In this document: piece after piece, positions 47,781 to 58,927 of the stretch | Layout: each line of letters begins with the position of its first letter | How positions within the stretch are numbered: position 1 is the stretch's first letter | Origin: Bursaphelenchus xylophilus | Taxonomy: Eukaryota; Nematoda; Chromadorea; Rhabditida; Aphelenchoididae | NCBI GenBank assembly: GCA_904066235.2 | Contig: CAJFCV020000004.1 | Coordinates: forward strand, 8,246,001 to 8,310,000 | Reading direction: 5' to 3' | DNA length: 64,000 nucleotides | Translations under genes and position numbers: made by a program | The notes under the pieces: model-generated | Told to the model about the DNA's origin: nothing | The model's database searches: none | What the model saw: the letters and a program-made list of their open reading frames with translations, nothing else

Positions 47781-49734
47781 ATGGATTCGACGCAGATTCT
47801 GGATGCGTTGGTTACGACCGAGATCATTTTCACGGCGGCCTCGCTACTGATCAGTGTTTACATTGTCTTCAAGTTTCGGCACATCACAACTCTGCACGGG
47901 AATTTCAGATTGGTTTTGGTAAGTGGACATTAACGGTTTCGAAGACTGAAAACTGTCTGAAGTGCCGGTTTAACCGTGAATTCATAAGCTGAAAGTCTCA
48001 GAAATAGAGACGCAATCTTTTTCGAGCATTACTGCAAATTTTGATCAAACTTAGAGAGCTTTTCTCTTCTCTGTAAAATTTGGCGTCCATTTTTAAGGTT
48101 ATGAATCACTTTCCGTTTTTTGATGACAATTTTTTCAGATTTCAACAAAACAACCGTAGTTTTCAAAAGTGACGTCATTTTACGTCATCAATTTATACCC
48201 ATAGATTTCAAAGTCTCAATCATTACATGCTTTCCCATTTTCCACATTGTGCAGAAATCACCATAAAATTTCAAAAGTCAAATAGAAAATATGTAAATAG
48301 AAGATTCCACGAAATCGTAGCTATAAATAAGAGCTCTTTCGCGGATTACCGAAAAAAAGTAATGAGATTTAGCAGTGTGTCATATGATGAGATAATACTC
48401 TCGGTTATATAAACAAGTAAAATTTTGAACAGCAATAGCAGTACGTTTCAATGATGATGTGACTTTATGATCTTCGAGATGAGGCCTCATTATTTTGCAT
48501 TACCTTTTACCTAATACCCGTAACGAAGTCCTCAGGGTCTTAATTCCAAAAATTAATCCGTCTTTTCAAGATTTGCATCTTGTGAATACTATTCCCAAAT
48601 CCATCTTTCAACAATAGGCATTGATCTTGCATCTCCGAAAACTCTTCTAAAACTTGTTCTATCATTAAAACTTCACTTTTTCAGAGTTACGCTCTAGTTG
48701 GAGGCAATGTTTTCAACATCTCACATCTCTACCTCTATCCTCGGGTCATCGAGTTCTACAAACTCAATGAATTTGGGAGTTATGACACTACGTTGGACAT
48801 CCGATTCGCCGCTATTTGCTATTGGACTGGGGCTGTGATTGCGCTGACAAAGTTCCTTTTGCTGTGCTTGGAACGCTTCTTGGCGACCGCTTATCGGACC
48901 GACTACGAACATCGAGGGACTTGCATTGGATGGACAATGATCACAATCCATATAGTCATCTCCTTGGCCATCGGATTCACGCATTTATCGGCCTATGACA
49001 TTTGTGTGGCGTACACCGAAAGTTGTGACGGGTATTGTGAGAGGTCGTGTGCAATGTCCCACTTCTTCTATGATGGAAACACACTCTACATAGCGATATC
49101 TTTTCTTGTCGGGCTTGTGTGCTGGGTTCTTGGAATCGTGGTAAGAAATATTTACCAAATTATATTATACTTGGTCCAGCCAACGATATTGATTTGTAAT
49201 TGCTTATTCGTTCCCTATTGCAGGAAGCAATAGTTCTTTTTATTGTCAACAAGAAGCTAGGCACTCAGCTGGACACTCTCAGTCTTCGCTTCCAGTACAG
49301 AGAGAATCTGGAGACCCTCAAAGCCATGCTGCCCGGGGTCACAATCTATGGAATCATGGAGCTGATTTGTTGCACAGCCGTGGTTTATGTCATGGTATCC
49401 ATGCAGGATCTCGCAACTGACGACGTGGGGAAGCAAATACTCTTCCATGTGAGTCATAAAAAATTTTACCGACCAAGTCGTCATGTTGTACAATATATTG
49501 TTCCCATCCAATTTCCAGATCACCTATGTCGCCATGGCCAGTTACAACCTCTTCTTCTCGCTGTACAACCTGCTTGGATACCCACCCTTATCCGTGGCGT
49601 TTATCAATGACCTCAGGGCGATCATTTGTATGAAGCCGCTCGAACTGAGCGCTGTGGTTGCTCCGAAAGAAGTCAGGGAGAGGGTGAATGAGAAACAAAA
49701 GTACTTTGAGTATGTTAATCGACAGTGGAAGTGA
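47781..49734 (+). CDS. Serpentine chemoreceptor, Sra/Sre superfamily
   Basis: Exons 47781-47918, 48685-49140, 49224-49448 and 49519-49734 join in phase to 344 aa, the usual size. Seven hydrophobic segments are visible. After TM3 comes CLERFLATAYRTDYEHRG, the ER...AT...YE pattern of the nematode Sra superfamily (closest in feel to Sre). The extracellular loop has the Cys cluster CDGYCERSC, and the C-terminal helix carries SLYNLLGYPPLSVAFINDLR. Expected in ciliated sensory neurons as an odorant or pheromone receptor; the ligand is unknown. Intron 1 is long (766 nt). Confidence 0.85.
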
Positions 49735-49754
49735 TTGAATTGTTATACATCTAT

Positions 49755-49760
49755 AATAAA
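49755..49760 (+). terminator. Poly(A) signal of chemoreceptor gene
   Basis: AATAAA 21 nt after the stop codon, in the short gap to the convergent ORP gene. Confidence 0.55.
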
Positions 49761-49932
49761 CAAAAAAATTATTTTTGTCATTTACATCGCATGTAAATGA
49801 AGCTCGGTATCATAAAAAAATCTTGCATTACAAAATAAAAAAATAGTATAATAGCTAATACTGTACTAATCATTGAGGCTAGGTCCAATTTTTGGACAAC
49901 TAAGTGACTAAAAAGCCTGAAGAATCACGAGT

Positions 49933-52900
49933 TTATTCTCCCGAAAACAGAGGTAAAATTTTCGCAGAGTATGGATCCTTGAAGCAATTTTGTTTCGACG
50001 TCCAATACTTCTTGTTGGACATCCAGAGATTCTTCTGGCTGAATGGGTCATGTCTCTCGGTGAACCACATTTGGCGATGTTGAAGGTGGGAGCGCTGACG
50101 TTGAGCCTGAAACAAAACAAAACGAACGTATGAACCAAAAATTCGCTCAAATTTAATTCAAAACTTACCTGCTCCAACGAATTCTTTGCATCATTGGCTC
50201 TTTTGCTGTCTCCGAATTCCAAAAATCTCTGGTCCGGGCGGAGTCGACTATCCGTCATTGGGAGGAACGGTCTCAATTCGGATGTGATCTCATTCAAACC
50301 CAAGGTGAATTTGTTGAATCCATAGTACCTACTCGACAATTCATAATGCGGAGGGGCTTCAAACAAGCGTTCCTGTTCATTTGAGGGCAAAATTCTAAAA
50401 TCAACTCCATAAACCACTGAAAATTTATCCTATCGGTTCTATACACACAAAAACAGGTTCAAAACTGACCTATTCAATCCCTTATCCCAGCATCCAACTA
50501 GTCTAAAGACTATAGCTTGCTGATTGTTCCTGATCTCCCCGCGGATCCCATTCTTCTCCGATGTGAACAACATTTTACATTCATATCCATTACTGCATCT
50601 GATGCTCATCTCTCCTTCATTCTTCACCTTTCGTTTAATCGCTTCAGCTCTCGCATTCTGGATGATGGTTGTGACCTAAACCCAGAAACAATAATAAAAC
50701 AAAATAACCTTACTTTATTCCACACATACTCTTCTCCGTTCGCCAGGGTCAACCTAATGGGCAAAAGGCAATTCAAACTGGTCGATCCATCCAAACTAGG
50801 AGTGATTGTGCCCTGCAGAGTCTGCTGCCATTCCCAGCCATTCCCTTCAGCGTTGCATGCAGATACCGGGGGATGGTGAGAGACCTGTTCCGCATGGTAT
50901 TTCCAACCATCATCCGAAATGTAATCAAAAGTCTCTCCGAGCAGCGGATTGAATGGTTTTCGGTTACGAATACTCATTCCAGAATACCCGCTGATAATGA
51001 ATCCAGCAATCAGAGACATCCGATCTCCTGGATTATCAATCTTCTGGAGGCGATCCAAGAAAGTCGCGGCAAATCGCAATTCTTCGCAGGCACTCTAAAG
51101 GCAAGATTATTACATAAGAACCCGTTGAGCAACTCTTTAATGACGCAAAAATTCTATATTTTCGAATGCAAACCCCAAAAAATCTTATCTCACCTGTAAG
51201 ATACCCAACGGTTCGTAAGCGTGAATCGGAAGACTTCGCTTCAAAATTGCCATCATGGGAATACTATCTCCATAGATCTGATCATGTGGCAGAGTTTCTC
51301 TTCGTTTCTTCGGTGGCAAAAGTGCCGGATGCACCTGCGGTTTGGCTGCATCTACCCTGGGCTTGGCCTGAGTTTGCGCGGGAATGGCCGATGGAGCTGG
51401 GGATTGAGTGGGAAGAGCTACATGGGGCTCCAAAGGCTTTATTCTGGTCTCACTTTGGTTCTTCTGCAAAACAGTCAGTCATTGGACGAAGTCTAACAAA
51501 ATTATATTACAAAATGTATATTTGTAATCCCAAACACAAAATCAAAACCCACCGCATTGCTAACAGCAATATTCGGAAGAGACGGGCTCTTCTTGACCTT
51601 GGCAACCTGGAGCTCTTCCTCATTTATATTCAGGGCCGAAACAGAGGCCTTCAACATAGCGATGGCATTCTGATCTAACGGTGCAGTCGTAGCTGGAACT
51701 TCTTTTGGACGTTCTTTTACCGACGTAGAGTCTTCTTCATCCTCGTCCGAGCAACATTCATCATCGTCGTTGGAATGCTAGAAAATAAAAACATTTCATA
51801 ATTCTAACATCTTATACAAGCTCATCCAGTGTAATATTCCCACCTTCCTCCTTCTGAGTTTCTTCAATTCCCTGAGGATTTCATTCGACTCGTCGTGACA
51901 CTTCTGGATTCGATCCAATATTTGAATCGATGAACTGTGCACCAACTTATACGTTTCCATAGCACTTCCCAACGCCTTTAATGCCGTGACCAATCTAAAA
52001 CATTAAAATCCTCATCAAATCAACTTACCTTTTCTCTTCCTTATCTCCTTCGCTGCTGCCGGTCTTCTTCGGAGAGCCCGTTCCTAGGTTGTTGTTTTCA
52101 TTCGTATTCATCTCCTTTCCCTTCTTTTCATCTTTGTCTCCTTCCTTTGAATGTTTCGGTGATGTGGGCTTTTCGTCAACATTCACCAACGGTCCCACTT
52201 CCTGGTTGATAGCTACTTTATTTTCCAATTTTCCTGCAGCTCCGTCTTCAACAATGTTCTGGAAGGCGAGCTGTGTCTTTTGAAGCTGAGAGTTCTCGGA
52301 TTCATCAAGCAGACCCTCTCTAAATCAATAAAATAAAATCAAACTGAACATACTTTTTCTGAAACTGTCGGTAGAGCCGATGTTGATGAATTCCCGTCTT
52401 CCATTGCATATATTTATCCTTGTCAATTGGGACGAGAGTGTAGGTCTCCTTTTGGAAAACCAAACTCAACTTTCGGGCGTTGTCGTTGTACATTACTTGA
52501 CTAAGCTGGAAAAAGCCATTATTCTTCATAACCTTTACGACTTCTTCTATTAACCACATAATCAATCGTAATTCGGCGCAATTTAACGCATCTTACCGTT
52601 GATACGTCAATGTTGAACTCGGCAGTGAAGGGTTTCTTGTCCTCCTTCTGTTTGTCTTTCTGCTTGTACAACTTCAGAACGCCGTTGTTCAACTTGGCAT
52701 GATACCTCTTCTGCAGATTCATTCGCCGTTTCTTCTCGCGCTTCAAAATCACCATTCCGGAAATCTTCTGCGGTGTGGATGTGATCTTCTCGGAATCCTC
52801 GAGATCTCTGAGTGGATACATCGGCTCCTTCTGCAAAACACTTATGTAGACATTAAGTATGACCTAAAGCCAAATCAAGCAACTTGCCTTACTCCCTGCA

Positions 52901-53101
52901 AACTTCCCCAACCTCTTGAACGCCGACACTTTCTTGGTCGTGGGCGTCTGAGCGGCGGGAGTTGTCGAATTGCCCGCATTTTTGGTCGTTTCATTGTGGG
53001 GATCAGAGCTAGAACAAGGTGGAAATAATCCTCCATAACCGAAGGCTCATAAAAGGGACGAAACAGACTTACCCGCCAATCATTCGGCTCACCGAGACCA
53101 T
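49933..53101 (-). CDS. Oxysterol-binding-protein-related protein (ORP), intact copy
   Basis: Lipid/sterol transfer protein at membrane contact sites. Twelve exons (53101-53073, 53008-52888, 52830-52597, 52505-52354, 52319-52029, 51994-51844, 51777-51553, 51463-51194, 51094-50714, 50675-50470, 50394-50169, 50106-49933) join in phase to 819 aa. A PH domain occupies about residues 75-180, ending HRLYRQF as in the ORP3/6/7 group. A Lys/Glu-rich linker and a coiled coil (about 276-326) follow. The sterol-binding domain starts near 470 with LGETF (543-547) and the signature EQVSHHPP (560-567), and later has PTDSRLRPDQR-like MTDSRLRPDQR. Intron 2 has a GC donor (AAG|GCAAGT). For exon 11 the acceptor ending at 50395 was chosen because a nearer CAG gives a stop. 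A truncated second copy lies at 56120-58771. Confidence 0.93.
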
Positions 53102-53259
53102 CAACCGCCTTTCAAATTTACAAACGCTTCAAATGGGTGCTGCTCATTTCCAAAAAAATTGGATGGAAACATTGAAAATGTTTTTTACTTCTAATGTACT
53201 TCGTGAATCTTCTGATTGCCCAATACTTCGAAGTACTTCGTAGATCTTCAGCTTTCCCT

Positions 53260-53704
53260 TGTGGAACAAAGTGTCAAAAATTGATATTTGAAGCTCGTTC
53301 GTCGAGAAAATACGTCATGAAGACAGCTATTTATGACGTGTTTTCTAGAATTAGAAAGCGGCTATTGTAACAATGAGTTGAAATAACTTTGTAGGATCTT
53401 GCAATGCCCTGTATCGCTTTTGATTGAGCACACTCCGGACCTTGAAAAAGGAGAGGTTCGCTTCCCAGAGCTTTTCCGGTTGATAATTCGCGGCGACTTT
53501 TTGATAGGCCAGAGACGGATCCGAATAGGTTCGGATGGCCTCGCGGACCTTGCGCACGCCCGAGGCGCCGATGTCCTTCAGAACACGTTCTGGACGAATC
53601 GATTCGGAAGGGGTCCCCCAAAGGCGGACGTCTTCTCCGCTCATCGGGGTCAACGAGTCGCGGTCAAGTGCTGTCGACGAACGGACCCGACCAGACTTTG
53701 GTGA
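53260..53704 (-). pseudogene. Deletion remnant of the Ser/Thr kinase gene
   Basis: 53430-53704 matches the first kinase exon at 63737-64000, and 53260-53430 matches the kinase 3' flank at 61195-61375. About 2.4 kb between them, with the glycine loop, the catalytic exons and the C-terminus, is missing. The frame runs ...NLSFFKVRSVL and then into non-kinase sequence. It cannot encode a kinase. Upstream bases to about 53720 show what probably lies beyond the window end in the intact copy. Confidence 0.85.
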
Positions 53705-54073
53705 GTTTGGGCAGTGAAATTACATTTTTGTCGGTTTAGGATTATGCAAATTCGTTGCAAACTGATTTCACACTTTTGTTGGCGGATTCTTTTACTTTTG
53801 ATTTTGATCTCTAAAATAATGTAATTTTTTTTGACAAAAATTTTCTTAAGCGTGCCTTAAGTGGATTTTAATGTTGCTACATTTATCCCTCCCTCTAATT
53901 TTACGTAATGACGATTAAAGTCAACAATGCGTCTTTCTAAAATAGTCTTTTTATTATACATCGTCATTGTCTTGAACCCCCGGAACAGCTCTGCAAATAC
54001 AAAGCGAACAGTTTGTGGATGTTTGTTGTGACTTTCCGAACACGAGGATATCAGGCTTACTTCTCGAAGAAAA
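53705..54073. other. Intergenic stretch
   Basis: No gene seen; AT-rich. Probably the upstream flank of the kinase duplicate. Confidence 0.35.
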
Positions 54074-54445
54074 CCTATAAATTGAGCTTTTGGTAGCTCG
54101 TCGGAATTTTACTTCGATGATAAATACTGTCTGTAAAAAGTACGGGTACTACCCAATCATGCTTCATTGCTATATAAGAGTGGACCGACAAGATAGGCAC
54201 TGCTCAAAGGCCCTTCACTTTCATCAAGCAGAATCCGCACCTTTTACCGTAAAACTATATAATATTAACTCCTCCCCCGATCTAAAGCCCAGTAAAATGC
54301 CAACGAGTACAGATAACAGGTTTGTTTGGTGCACAAAATTGAATGTCTAAAGCAAGTTAGTTATGAAAACTAATCTTACAAATGTGAAGTGATGCATTAC
54401 AATGTGCGTAGAATGAATGACGGCTCCTAGACGCACGAGCATACC
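54074..54445 (-). pseudogene. Second remnant of the proteoglycan-like gene 3' end
   Basis: Matches 21984-22375 and 24784-25080 with gaps: the TATAAATTGA...GTAGCTCGTCGG start, the CTTCACTTTCATCAAGCA block, AACGAGTACAGAT, TTAGTTATGAAA and CTCCTAGACGCACGAGCA. Only a few codons of the gene end remain. Confidence 0.75.
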
Positions 54446-54489
54446 ACCAAAACCAAGGATCAAGAACAACAAAAACTAGCCAAATTCTA

Positions 54490-54765
54490 ACCTTGAAACC
54501 AAAAACTCCTCAAACCTTTGAAAGCTTTCCCCAAATCGAACGAAAATAAAATGCCAAAAACGTACAACAAAATAGAGATCACAAGTTTATTTTTTGGTAC
54601 ATAGTATAAAGATGCGTTAATAATAAGTTAGTTATGAAAGCAAAATAATGTTACAAATGTGAGGTATTGTATTACAACGTGAACAGAATGAATGGCGGCT
54701 CTTAAGCGCATGAGCAGATTCCAGTGTGGCATGGGAGACAGAAACAATCCTTGTCGGCGGAATCA
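54490..54765 (-). repeat. Copy of gene B 3' end, serving as 3' flank of the chimeric gene
   Basis: Nearly identical to 27090-27350, including the AATAAA (minus strand) and the last codons of the Cys-rich domain. It abruptly changes to unrelated sequence at 54766. Confidence 0.85.
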
Positions 54766-55818
54766 ATTTCGACCCTCCCCGCCTAAGTACAGTCGAAGGC
54801 GGCACAGCGTTGCTTCTATTGTTACTTGGCAGTTGGGACAATGAGTGATCTCATACTGGTGACCACGAACCCAATGGTCGTTACATATCAATGATCGACG
54901 ACAGAGGCCTGCCGCATCCTCAATGTACGTATCGCAAAATAACGTAGCGTCTCTCCGGCAGCCGATGGAAACACAAGTTTCATCTAAAACCATAAAAGTT
55001 AGCTGCCTAATTGATGTCTGTTACAGTCGCCGATGCTCAAGCTGTAAAACTGTCGGGAAAGTGGATCCCATTCGAAATGTTTAGAAACTTTTTACTAACA
55101 TCTTTATGGCGCATGGCTTTCCGCGTCATCCCGGTATCCCAAACGGCGGTTTTCTTTTTGCCCGCTGCCGGCAGCTGGCCAAGGTAGCATGTATAAACAC
55201 CCTTCTTAACTGTGTTACCATTTGGTAATAACGGCAACAGCGTAGGCCTATGACAATTCCAAGAGCGGCTCAAAAATACCCTCCTGGAGATGGACTGTTG
55301 CTTGGATCTGAACTTCAGAATCCTGCACGTCAAATCATTGGCTCTTGTTTACATGGTTATAATACAGGACATACGTCTCATTAACGAGCACTAGTTGGGG
55401 TACTGAGATATATGTTTGGCTAAAAGGCAGCAGTTGTCAGATGGACTCCCTGTTGAAATATTAGCCAACCTAATAAAAGAATGCCGCATGCGAGGGGCCG
55501 CAGGCCCCGAGCCTTTCATAAAATTTCGAAAAATCGAAAGGTTTAGAGGAAGTTCAAAAGCAAGAGTAAAAGAACACGTACTTCTGGTCCCCTTTATGAA
55601 TGAAAAAGAATAAAAACAGAAAGGCACTTACCCTCTAAGCTTCCTATTCCTGAACTGGCACTATTATTGAAGTCCTCGTCTCGCGGCCTAACTTGCTCCC
55701 TTCTCCGCTCTCTGGCAATGAAGATAATAATCGGGAGTAGAACAATCGAAACGGGTAGCATATCCATCACACCGAAATTCGTCAAGAGTATCAATAAGAT
55801 CAAATGCATTGACGCCAT
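54763..55818 (-). CDS. Chimeric small secreted or membrane protein with Cys/His-rich domain
   Basis: Exons 55818-55632 and 54983-54763 join in phase to 135 aa with good GTAAG donor and TTTTAG acceptor. The first residues MASMHLILL and the upstream 95 nt are near-identical to proteoglycan-like gene B; after that the sequence is different. A second hydrophobic stretch (MLPVSIVLLPIIIFIA) suggests either a long signal anchor or a membrane helix, followed by a basic RERRREQ stretch. The second exon has a Cys/His-rich module (C-x4-C-x7-C-x10-C-x5-C-x2-H-x4-H-x5-HC-x2-C) with zinc-binding-like spacing, vaguely B-box-like. The 3' flank again comes from gene B. No family recognised; whether it is expressed is unknown. 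Confidence 0.6.
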
Positions 55819-56118
55819 GCTGAAAATGTGATTCATGAGAAAAAACAACGGGAAAATAAGGAGTTGACTCGATAAAAAGCTTTCTCCACCAACCCAAGGC
55901 CAGAAGTCTGCAAACTAAGCAATTCGCGCAACAGGTTGCAAAGAGTTGGATAATTTTACGTTTTCCAGAAATTCGGTCATGATGCAACTTGACCCGGACA
56001 AAATCCTTTCGCCACAGGAAATACCTTGTTTTTGTAAGCAATCTTCGCGAATTGTCATCGCCTTGGCCAAACACGAAGACTTGACACGAAAGTGTTGCAT
56101 CATGACCGAATTTCTGGA
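55819..56118. repeat. Rearrangement junction with 25-bp inverted repeat
   Basis: 55819-55915 copies the region upstream of gene B (28643-28740). 55926-55988 is an inverted copy of 28962-29040, and 56020-56110 a direct copy of 28855-28960. A perfect inverted repeat (TCCAGAAATTCGGTCATGATGC... at 55964-55988, complement at 56094-56118) surrounds 105 bp and ends exactly where ORP copy 2 begins. Confidence 0.85.
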
Positions 56119-56119
56119 C

Positions 56120-58771
56120 ACAAAAATAGATTCAAAACTGACCTATTCAATCCTTTATCCCAACATCCAACTAGTCTAAAGACGACAGCTTGCTGATTTT
56201 TCCTGATCTCCCCGCGGATCCCATTCTTTTCCGATGTAAACAACATTTTACATTCATATCCATTACTGCATCTGATGCTCATCTCTCCTTCATTCTTCAC
56301 CTTTCGTTTAGTCGCTTCAGCTCTCGCATTCTGGATGATGGTTGTGACCTAAACCCAGAAACAATAATAAAACAAAATAACCTTACTTTATTCCACACAT
56401 ACTCTTCTCCATTCGCCAGGGTCAACCTAATAGAGACAATTCAAAACTGGCCGACCCGTCCAAACTAGGAGTGATTGTGCCCTGCAGAGTCTGCTGCCAT
56501 TCCCAGCCATTCCCTTCAGCATTGCATGCAGATACCGGGGGATGGTGAGAGACTTGTTCCGCATGGTATTTCCAACCATCATCCGAAATGTAATCAAAAG
56601 TCTCTCCGAGCAGCGGATTGAATGGTTTTCGGTTGCGAATACTCATTCCAGAATACCCGCTGATAATGAATCCAGCAATCAGAGACATCCGATCTCCTGG
56701 GTTATCAATCTTCTGGAGGCGATCCAAGAAAGTCGCGGCAAATCGCAATTCTTCGCAGGCACTATAAAGGCAAGAATATTACATCAGAACCCGTTGACCA
56801 GCTCTTTAATGACGCAATAATTATATTTTCGAATGTAAACCCTAAAAAATATCTTATCTCACCTGTAATATACCCAACGGTTCATAAGCATGAATTGGAA
56901 GACTTCGCTTCAAAATTGCCATCATGGGAATACTATCTCCATAGATCTGATCATGTGGCAGAGTTTCTCATCGTTTCTTCGGTGGCAAAAGTGCCGGATG
57001 CACCTGCGGTTTGGCTGCATCTACCCTGGGCTTGGCCTGAGTTTGCGCGGGAATGGCCGATGGAGCTGGGGATTGAGTGGGAAGAGCTACATGGGGCTCC
57101 AAAGGCTTTATTCTGGTCTCACTTTGGTTCTTCTGCAAAACAGTCAGTCATTGGACGAAGTCTAACAAAATTATATTACAAAATGTATATTTGTAATCCC
57201 AAACACAAAATCAAAACCCACCGCATTGCTAACAGCAATATTCGGAAGAGACGGGCCCTTCTTGACCTTGGCAACCTGGAGCTCTTCCTCATTTATATTC
57301 AGGGCCGAAACAGAGGCCTTCAACATAGCGATGGCATTCTGATCTAACGGTGCAGTCGTAGCTGGAACTTCTTTTGGACGTTCTTTTACCGACGTAGAGT
57401 CTTCTTCATCCTCGTCCGAGCAACATTCATCATCGTCGTTGGAATGCTAGAAAATAAAAACATTTCATAATTCTAACATCTTATACAAGCTCATCCAGTG
57501 TAATATTCCCACCTTCCTCCTTCTGAGTTTCTTCAATTCCCTGAGGATTTCATTCGACTCGTCGTGACACTTCTGGATTCGATCCAATATTTGAATCGAT
57601 GAACTGTGCACCAACTTATACGTTTCCATAGCACTTCCCAACGCCTTTAATGCCGTGACCAATCTAAAACATTAAAATCCTCATCAAATCAACTTACCTT
57701 TTCTCTTCCTTATCTCCTTCGCTGCTGCCGGTCTTCTTCGGAGAGCCCGTTCCTAGGTTGTTGTTTTCATTCGTATTCATCTCCTTTCCCTTCTTTTCAT
57801 CTTTGTCTCCTTCCTTTGAATGTTTCGGTGATGTGGGCTTTTCGTCAACATTCACCAACGGTCCCACTTCCTGGTTGATAGCTACTTTATTTTCCAATTT
57901 TCCTGCAGCTCCGTCTTCAACAATGTTCTGGAAGGCGAGCTGTGTCTTTTGAAGCTGAGAGTTCTCGGATTCATCAAGCAGACCCTCTCTAAACCAATAA
58001 AATAAAATCAAACTGAACATACTTTTTTCTGAAACTGTCGGTAGAGCCGATGTTGATGAATTCCCGTCTTCCATTGCATATATTTATCCTTGTCAAATGA
58101 GACGAGAGTGTAGGTCTCCTTTTGGAAAACCAAACTCAACTTTCGGGCGTTGTCGTTGTACATTACTTGACTAAGCTGGAAAAAGCCATTATTCTTCATA
58201 ACCTTTACGACTTCTTCTATTAACCACATAATCAATCGTAATTCGGCGCAATTTAACGCATCTTACCGTTGATAAGTCAATGTCGAACTCGGCAGTGAAG
58301 GGTTTCTTGTCCTCCTTCTGTTTGTCTTTCTGCTTGTACAACTTCAGAACGCCGTTGTTCAACTTGGCATGATACCTCTTCTGCAGATTCATTCGCCGTT
58401 TCTTCTCGCGCTTCAAAATCACCATTCCGGAAATCTTCTGCGGTGTGGATGTGATCTTCTCGGAATCTTCGAGATCTCTGAGTGGATACATCGGCTCCTT
58501 CTGCAAAACACTTATGTAGACATTAAGTATGACCTAAAGCCAAATCAAGCAACTTGCCTTACTCCCTGCAAACTTCCCCAACCTCTTGAACGCCGACACT
58601 TTCTTGGTCGTGGGCGTCTGAGCGGCGGGAGTTGTCGAATTGCCCGCATTTTTGGTCGTTTCATTGTGGGGATCAGAGCTAGAACAAGGTGGAAATAATC
58701 CTCCATAACCGAAGGCTCATAAAAGGGACGAAACAGACTTACCCGCCAATCATTCGGCTCACCGAGACCAT
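56120..58771 (-). pseudogene. Truncated, frameshifted second ORP copy
   Basis: Near-identical duplicate of the ORP gene (offset about 5670). Exons 1-10 are present, but the last two exons, with the end of the sterol-binding domain, are replaced by the junction sequence. Two further lesions are visible. There is one extra A at the end of exon 4 (six T on the + strand at 58023-58028 versus five in the intact copy). A net loss of four bases near 56432-56445 shifts exon 9 into a stop soon after the equivalent of PSLDGS. The GC donor of intron 2 is kept. Divergence is so low that the duplication must be recent. A short PH-domain protein could still be made, but a working lipid-transfer protein could not. 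Confidence 0.88.
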
Positions 58772-58883
58772 CAACCGCCTTTCAAATTTACAAACGCTTC
58801 AAATGGGTGCTGCTCATTTCCAAAAAAATTGGATGGAAACATTGAAAATGTTTTTTACTTCTAATGTACTTCGTGAATCTTTT

Positions 58884-58927
58884 GATTGCCAAATACTTCG
58901 AAGTATACTTCGAAGTATTTGGCAATC
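58884..58927. repeat. 44-bp perfect palindrome
   Basis: GATTGCCAAATACTTCGAAGT, central AT, then its exact complement. It lies where similarity between the two ORP units ends; unit 1 has only the left half in a slightly different form (53214-53236). Confidence 0.9.

Noticed and set aside
50395..50420. Acceptor TTTTCAG at 50417 for ORP exon 11
   Set aside because: Leads to a stop codon after four codons; the TTTTAG ending at 50395 restores the frame and the expected domain length.
55946..56179. Short frames on both strands across the rearrangement junction
   Set aside because: They exist only because of the inverted repeat; no coding signal.
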